Part shown: positions 58,066-64,000 of the stretch, piece by piece
How the letters are laid out: the number at the start of each line of letters is the position of its first letter
How positions within the stretch are numbered: the stretch's first letter is position 1
NCBI GenBank assembly: GCA_032718565.1
Contig: JAVGVS010000759.1
Location: forward strand, 1-64,000
Origin: Distichodus sexfasciatus
Taxonomy: Eukaryota; Chordata; Actinopteri; Characiformes; Distichodontidae
Reading direction: 5' to 3'
Length of the DNA: 64,000 nt
Made by a program: the position numbers and the translations under genes
Notes under the pieces: generated by a model
Told to the model about the DNA's origin: nothing
Databases searched by the model: none
What the model saw: only the letters and a program-made list of their open reading frames with translations

Positions 58066-58215
58066 GCCACAAGGGGGGGTCACCATTTAGGCTGTAATTC
58101 CCTCTTATGGCCACAAGGGGTGTCTCCATTTAGGCTGTAATTCCCTCTTTTGGCCACAAGGGGTGTCACCATTTAGGCTGTAATTCCCTCTTTTGGCCAC
58201 AAGGGGTGTCATCAT
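58066..58215. repeat. 43-bp tandem repeat, ~3.5 copies
   Basis: gccacaaggggtgtcaccat followed by ttaggctgtaattccctctt starts at 58066, 58110, 58153 and 58196 (periods 44, 43, 43). The last copy diverges. It lies in the presumed slc7a10 3' UTR. Confidence 0.93.
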
Positions 58216-58825
58216 GTAGGCTGTCTCCATTAAATCTATAATTCCCTGATTCCTCATTTGATTTTTCTTGTGGTTAGACCATTCTTTACATGAGCTGAAG
58301 AGTAATTTCAAAGCTTATCATGCCTTTATCATTTATCTTTTTAAAAATCTGTCACCCTTTATCCATTTCTCATTTTATTTACCACAAATAATCACAGAAT
58401 TTCTTCAGAAAACAACACCCCTTCCCCCAAGTTATACTGTGTTACAGTACTTAAGTATTAACTTCAGCACTTTGCACTTGGACTGAGTATTATAAATATT
58501 TGCAACATTCATTCTCGGGATGATAATAATACAAAAATAAGCAAATGAAAGCACTTAACTTTCACGACTTTGAGTCAAGCATTTATTGTAATTGCTAAAT
58601 TTCACTTGTGACCGCTAATCATTTTTTAAATACTTAAGTACTGTAAATGTCAGATACTTTTAAAGCAATCAGTCACTTTTACTCAAATAGAATTCTGCTG
58701 GGTGGTTTTTACTTTTACTTAAGTATGTGTTCCAGTGTACTCTGTACACCACTGCATATGTGTAATTGAGCTGCTACTCACAGAACTGTAATATTCTGTA
58801 ACATTTTTGTATTATTACACAAACC

Positions 58826-58855
58826 TTTTTCTTTCTTTCTTTCTTTCTTTCTTTT
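58826..58855. repeat. (TTTC)n microsatellite
   Basis: About seven copies of ctttcttt-type sequence. Confidence 0.9.
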
Positions 58856-59960
58856 AGCCAGTTTTGTCATAGGCTTTGAGACCAGGTGTCAGCATGTTTA
58901 GAATAGTGAACTCTGAGATGAATAGTGTGTGTGTGTGTCTGTGGTTTTGTAAGGACACCTGACGTGTTTGAATGTAGGTGGAGCTCTGTTAACTAACCCA
59001 GCTCTCGATTCTTCACAAAAAAAATCTAACCGTCCAACGGTGTGCCTCTCAAAAAGTGCTTATAAGTACAAACGCTTATCACTTAGTCACTTTAATGTGA
59101 AACTAAAGTTTATTGAACAAAACCTTATTAATGACCAATCATTATAAATCTATGCAAATGAATAGTGTAAAGACTTAAATGGTTTATTAATATATTTATC
59201 CACAAAGCAGGGCAATTGTATAATTGTTTAACACACTCACACTCATTTACAACACACAAACTGCCAATGAAAGTTTCATTTCTTTTTCTTTACATGCAAT
59301 TTTTTCCCCTGTTGTTCTCTTAAGTGTGGATCTCTGTTTTTTAAATGCTAACAGTTATTGTCAGTTATTGTAGTTCAGCCCTTTACTGTCTAATGCACTC
59401 ACAGATGAGATAAAAAATCTGTTTTTTAAAAACGAGTTCGTTAAAATATGCTGGAACTGGCGATTGTATATAGGCCTTTTTATGGGGACTGACTAAAGGG
59501 ACTTTTCACTGTGATACTCCACAGCAATAACCCCTCACGTCCACTCCCGAAACGACCCAAACAAGGCTTTTTTCCCTCCTCTTGCATCACTCCTTCTTCT
59601 GACTTTCATCATGACTAAACCCCGGTATGCTTAAGTAATCAGTTTTTTGCACCCTCTAGCTTAACTCACTTTACTGCTTTTATTGTGCCTACACTAGACA
59701 TTTATCATGAGGAAAACAAAAGCCAACAACCAACACTATTGATGTCTCTTTTCTTTGGCCTTGATTTTTTTGTATGAAATGAAGAGAACGGGGCAAACTT
59801 AGGCCTTGTAAATATACCGTATAAAGCTCCGAAGGAGAGACAGCATTCCTGAAGCGAGTAGGAGGCATGTGGAAATATCTGCTATAAATAAATATATACG
59901 CTGTTTTTTTTTCCTTTTATAAAAGGTGTACAGAATGTGTATTCATAACAATAATAGCAC

Positions 59961-60007
59961 AATAAATTTTAATTCTAAAAATAATGTTGTGCGTGTGTGT
60001 CTTCTGT
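59961..60007 (+). terminator. Candidate polyadenylation site of slc7a10
   Basis: aataaa (59961-59966) followed 20-40 bases later by tgttgtgcgtgtgtgtctt. An alternative aataaa lies at 59887-59892 with a T-rich downstream stretch. Confidence 0.5.
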
Positions 60008-61249
60008 CAGAAATTCATTACTTTAGCTGTGTTGAGCTCAAGTAAGCTGTATTTCTCAGGTAAACAAAACAAAAAGTGAAAATAATCAAATAGATGAATT
60101 TCTATATGTATATAAATTTGCATGATGTGACTAATTCAATTCAGATAATCATATTTTACTTCTTGACGGAAATACGTTGAGGATTTAATATTAAGTTCAT
60201 ATTAAGGAGCTACTTTTGAGAAATGTTTCTCGATTGTAACAGAAATCAGTATTAATCAATAATTACTCTCAGAAACTACAAGGGTTTATTGTTGCAGCCA
60301 GTAATTGTGTGCTGGATTCTTTTGGCCATTTTTACATTATGTGGTCTTTATAAATTCTCTGGCGTTGTGTCTATTGTATCAAATACATCTAATTTTTGTG
60401 TAATGTTGACTACAAGCTGCAAATAAAACAGGGGCCAGCAGATGGAAGCACAGGCCCACAGTTCGAGATGTTAGCAACGCAAAAATGAGAGATGTGGAAA
60501 TTGTCATGACAGATTCCTCAAAAAGACCATGAGTTTGGGCTTTCTCTGTTTTTTTAAAGACTATTTACATGTTCAAAAAGTAAAAGAACTTAAAGTTCAA
60601 CTTCTTTTGAAGTAACGTTCAATGTTTCATTTAAAACCTTAAGCCAAATGTTAGTTTGGCATTATGTCTATTGGTGCTGATCCATGATCAGTTTCACTCG
60701 CTTGAAACGGAGGCTCAGTTTTTTGCAGCTTAATCAAACAAATATAAATCTCGAGGCAATGACTTTCGTTATGTCGAGATAATGGGGAAAATACCTTGCA
60801 ATCTCGATATAACTTGAAGAAAAAATAACATTGACGTAATGAGTGCGATTTTCGCAGCCATGTATTTCTCTACTACGCTACTAGAGGCCACTCTTCACTG
60901 TTCTCCTGCTGCGGTTCATCGTCCAAAATTACTTCTAAATTGTTTGTCTGAATTTAAGTGAGTCATTTTAAGCACACGAACAGCTACTGGGTTAAAACCA
61001 AGCCAACTTTTTGTGAGTTTGTGGTAAATCAGTCAGTCAGGACGTCAGAAGAAAAAAAAAAAACCGTTACGTGACGTTACAGCTGCTGTCACTTCTAACA
61101 ACTTGAGGCTTTACCCAAAGTACTTACTAACCAACCTCAGCCCAACCTTTTAAAGGCTTTGTATATTTATAGTGAATGTATAGAAGTTGAATGTTTTGGA
61201 GATAATATAGATTTGAGCTGGATAGATCTTGAACTTTACGCTTTACGAA

Positions 61250-61806
61250 TGTTTGCACATACACTGAAACATTGTACACATAAATAGCTGAATATAGTAT
61301 CTGTCATATTATAACCTTCTACCTCCTGCACATCCAATGTAAAATGTCAATTTGCACCTGTTTAAATGTTTGCATATTTGCACATATACTGAACATTGTA
61401 CTTGTTGGAAATAGTCCGATATAGTATCTGTTCATTATAACTCTACCCTTTGCACACTCCAGTGTAAATGTCAATTTCAACCCGTTAAGAATATCAGCAT
61501 CCTGACTTGACAAACATGTTTTTCTACCTCTATTATGTCTGTCTCCCCTGTCTCGCCTAAAAATGTATATTGTATATTGTCTGGTTTAAAATGTATATTG
61601 TTTAATGTATATTTTAGTATTTTACTTATTTATTGTTTATTCCATGTGCCTAGTCGTGCCACTGCCTATTTATTCTCTGGTTCTACTGTTCTTGCTTCTT
61701 GTTTGCACTGAAATAACCTGGAGCCACGCTGTCTCGCTCTCTATGTATCTGTACAGTATATAGCAGAGATGACAATAAAGTTGACTTTGGACTTTGACTT
61801 TGACTT
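61250..61806 (+). mobile_element. LINE 3' UTR tail with internal duplication
   Basis: Ends cagtatatagcagagatgac, then aataaagttgactttggac and gactttgactttt, matching the element at 21216-21456. Within 61250-61500 a block (catacactgaaacattgtac through tgtaaaatgtcaatttgcac) is repeated about 120 bases later. Non-coding. Confidence 0.65.
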
Positions 61807-61962
61807 TTGGAACACTTTTGGTTAACTGGTAGTTGATCTGTCATTTGTAGAATCGTTATTCAACAACTTTTCACCCAGGGATGCACTTGTTCTTACTCTT
61901 GTATAAGAGCTTGCAGTAGCTATTGTGTTGCAAATATGTGCCAGAATTGAGAGTAAAGGCAT

Positions 61963-61985
61963 TTAAATAAATAAATAAATACAAA

Positions 61986-62024
<39 letters not shown>
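61963..62024. repeat. (AAAT)n microsatellite
   Basis: About fifteen aaat units. Confidence 0.95.
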
Positions 62025-62103
62025 AAAAAATATAACAAGTGACAACTATACTCCAGCAAATCACTGCCATACAATCCAAAGAGTTGGAACCCGCATTTTG
62101 TCA

Positions 62104-62163
62104 GCCTCGTTGGCGCAGTCGGTATCCCATGTGTCTCTTCATCTCAGGGGTGTGGGTTTGAGC
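62104..62163 (+). pseudogene. Broken tRNA-Lys(CTT)-like gene
   Basis: gcctcgttggcgcagtcggt resembles a tRNA acceptor and D arm. gtctcttcatctcagg has a ctcttca anticodon loop (CTT), and gtgggtttgagc is a decayed T arm. The 3' acceptor half is missing and is replaced by aataatcactgtgac. The anticodon-to-T-arm part matches the tRNA-Lys at 62934-63006 best; the 5' end is closer to tRNA-Met. Confidence 0.75.
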
Positions 62164-62232
62164 AATAATCACTGTGACAACTTTGCTTGTTTGACTCTCT
62201 CATGATACAGTAGGGACCATAAAAGAGAGCGA
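62164..62232 (+). repeat. tRNA 3'-flank block, plus-strand copy
   Basis: aatcactgtgacaactttg and a 25-base stretch (62194-62218, including catgatacagtagggacc) are repeated in reverse complement at 62840-62912, downstream of the intact tRNA-Lys. Confidence 0.85.
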
Positions 62233-62473
62233 GTGAGTCCAAAATCTAGATGACCAAAACCTTCATGATATCAAATATGGCTGTTCACACAGGAATTTCA
62301 TGCACTGGCTTGAAGGTTACAGTAAATGACCATGGATTCCATCCAATCCATAGGCTTAAAATCCAGAATTGCTTAGCTCTCTAGTTATCAGTTTTCCTGC
62401 AGTCTTGCACTACCTCCACCATTCTCACATCTGGCTCACTTTTATTCAAAAATATATGAAAAAGGCAAGAAAA

Positions 62474-62546
62474 TGCCCCGTGTGAGGATCGAACTCACGA
62501 CCTTCAGATTATGAGACTGACGCGCTACCTACTGCGCTAACGAGGC
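62474..62546 (-). tRNA. tRNA-Met (CAT, elongator type)
   Basis: 73 nt on the minus strand: gcctcgttagcgcagtaggt at the 5' end, anticodon loop ctcataa (CAT), ggttcga-type T loop (gagttcgatcc) and closing acceptor cacggggca. All four stems pair and A/B boxes are intact. Runs of T (ttttc, ttttt) follow as a polymerase III terminator. Confidence 0.96.
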
Positions 62547-62839
62547 TGCCGAACTACAGATCCCAACTGTTTTGTAGTCTAGCCAGTGCCTGTGCTTACG
62601 CCTGTGCCTTGTTTTTTTTTTATTCTGGAGTTTTGTGGGAAGCAAATAAATACTGAAGAAAATGCAAGATGGCTTGTGGGTTTTAAATGAAAGAAAGCGA
62701 GTCAGACAAACCTCCCTACCTTAGCCTCTCGGCGACCCGTTGGACGTCGCCCAAACAAGTGGTAAAGCAAGAACAACATTGATGATGTGTGTAAAGCCAT
62801 ACTTATACATATCACGAATGAAAAGATTTTGCATTACCT

Positions 62840-62912
62840 GCCTTTGTTTACGGTCCCTACTGTATCATGAGAGAGTAAAAGAAAAAAAAAAGTTATGACA
62901 CTGATTTTTGCC
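62840..62912 (-). repeat. tRNA 3'-flank block, minus-strand copy
   Basis: Reverse-complement counterpart of 62164-62232. The 25 bases 62852-62876 are a perfect inverted match of 62194-62218. It lies about 20 bases beyond the 3' end of tRNA-Lys in its direction of transcription. Confidence 0.85.
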
Positions 62913-62933
62913 CTAGCAAAAGGTAAAGCATCA

Positions 62934-63006
62934 CGCCCAACGTGGGGCTCGAACCCACGACCCTGAGATTAAGAGTCTCATGCTCTACCGACTGAGCTAG
63001 CCGGGC
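62934..63006 (-). tRNA. tRNA-Lys (CTT)
   Basis: 73 nt on the minus strand: gcccggctagctcagtcggt, anticodon loop ctcttaa (CTT), gggttcgagcc T loop and acceptor acgttgggcg. Full cloverleaf complementarity. A tttt terminator follows about 13 bases downstream. Confidence 0.97.
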
Positions 63007-64000
63007 ACTTAGGGAACAGAAAAATGCCTCCGGAGATCGTTCTGCCCTTTCCTGACCCTAATAGCACAATGAAAACGAGCTTTCCAAAGAGAATGCGTAA
63101 TCAGTTTATAACGTATTCATCTCATTCTTTTATTCCAGTTTTATTGATGACATGTAGGTAAAACAAGAAGTACAGCATGTCGTCAAGAATCATTCAGTAA
63201 TATGACATTTTAGCTTCAAAACACAAACAAATAGTACAAATAGTCAGTGTAACATTTATAGTCTCTCCAGCCGTTTATTTGACGCATCGTCGTGTTACAG
63301 TAAGAGCTGCCGTCCGCAGGAAATGAAAAATCCATTTGGTTCCATCAAACCTGAAACACGGGCCTTAAGTGTTTTAACAAGACTTTCGTGGCTTTCCAGA
63401 AGGAAGAACACATTCTAGACTAACTGAAATGTCCTAATTATGTTTTCCCCAACTGAGCACTTGGCAAGTCGTTGAATCTGTTTTTTTTTTCCTGAATCTT
63501 GTGCCAGCTGTCAGCTTTGGCATACTGGCATCTGTTCAGTCTCGCTGGAGCGAGATTAAGTCAAAGCCTATGGAAGGCCGTTTCCGCCACCAGGATGAGA
63601 AATAAAACACAGAAAATCCCAGAAGTCTGACTTTTTATCTCAGAAAGATAAGACAAGTCCGAATTTCGAATTAATAAGTCAGAATTCTGGGATTAAAAAA
63701 ATGGAAAATTCGCCTGATTAACTCGCAATTTTGAGATGAAAAGTAAGAATTCTGAGATAAATGTTTTTTTCCCTCATTCAGGTGACGGGAACGGGCTTCC
63801 AAAGAAGCCTGGGATGACAAACCAAAGCTAATATATTTCAGAACATTTTCTCGCACAAATAAATGACCTTATAAACGATGAGGGATATCCATCAAGCGCA
63901 TGTGTTGAGGAGATAACGGACGCGCAAATATGTCCAATAAAAAGAATTCGGAGCTCGGATATCGATAAATATTTATTCAACACACGCTGAACAGACAAGA
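63007..64000. other. No gene recognised; possible 3' end of a downstream minus-strand gene
   Basis: Reverse polyadenylation-like ttttatt signals occur near 63129-63145 and aatatttatt near 63966-63975, so a minus-strand gene could end here. No coding exon is visible. A palindromic tcagaattctgr repeat occurs at 63600-63765. Confidence 0.25.

Larger units (their letters stand above)
56994..60010 (+). other. Probable slc7a10 3' UTR
   Basis: After the stop codon I see no aataaa until 59887-59892 and 59961-59966. The latter is followed by a GT-rich element (59985-60007), a convincing cleavage context. This implies a 3' UTR of about 3 kb. It contains a hAT-like fragment (about 57065), a 43-bp tandem repeat and a TTTC run. 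Transcript extent is inferred. Confidence 0.5.

Overview
The window is vertebrate nuclear DNA, almost certainly from a ray-finned (teleost) fish. It has small exons with GT-AG introns, very abundant CA/TG and GA/TC microsatellites, fish-type LINE tails (CR1/L2-like and RTE-like), a tRNA-derived SINE with clear A and B boxes, and many short hAT-like MITEs. I see no operons, ribosome binding sites or prokaryotic features.

Two protein-coding genes are present, head to head. On the minus strand is the 5' part of rhpn2 (rhophilin-2, a Rho-GTPase binding scaffold): five coding exons between 18431 and 316 encode residues 1-156 (N-terminus, HR1 Rho-binding repeat, start of the BRO1 domain). The rest lies left of the window. 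On the plus strand is a complete slc7a10 (Asc-1, the light subunit of a Na+-independent exchanger of small neutral amino acids such as glycine and D-serine): eleven coding exons, 34826-56993, 524 codons, all junctions in phase with canonical splice sites. The first canonical polyadenylation signals lie about 3 kb after its stop. About 16.4 kb of repeat-rich, apparently gene-free DNA separates the two start codons. Each gene starts in GC-rich, promoter-like sequence.

Layout: 1-18431 rhpn2 exons and introns; 18432-34825 shared upstream region with LINE and SINE insertions, several copies of a CA-flanked roughly 290-bp repeat, a 60-bp-period minisatellite (28347-28580), a GC-rich patch (about 28870-29240) and a CA-rich higher-order repeat (29390-30040); 34826-56993 slc7a10; 56994-64000 the probable long 3' UTR, then a small tRNA cluster with intact tRNA-Met(CAT) and tRNA-Lys(CTT), both minus strand, and a broken tRNA-Lys-like copy on the plus strand.

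I found no evidence for a new multi-gene system. The most unusual features are: a CA-locked repeat with nine copies all in one orientation, three of them in tandem just upstream of slc7a10; a 21-bp minisatellite on both sides of slc7a10 exon 4; a MITE 8 bases downstream of the exon 10 splice donor with a second donor-like site at its far end; long polypurine tracts on the sense strand of both genes; and a convergent duplication of a tRNA-Lys 3' flank. All calls are from reading the sequence and from remembered family features; nothing was searched or computed.
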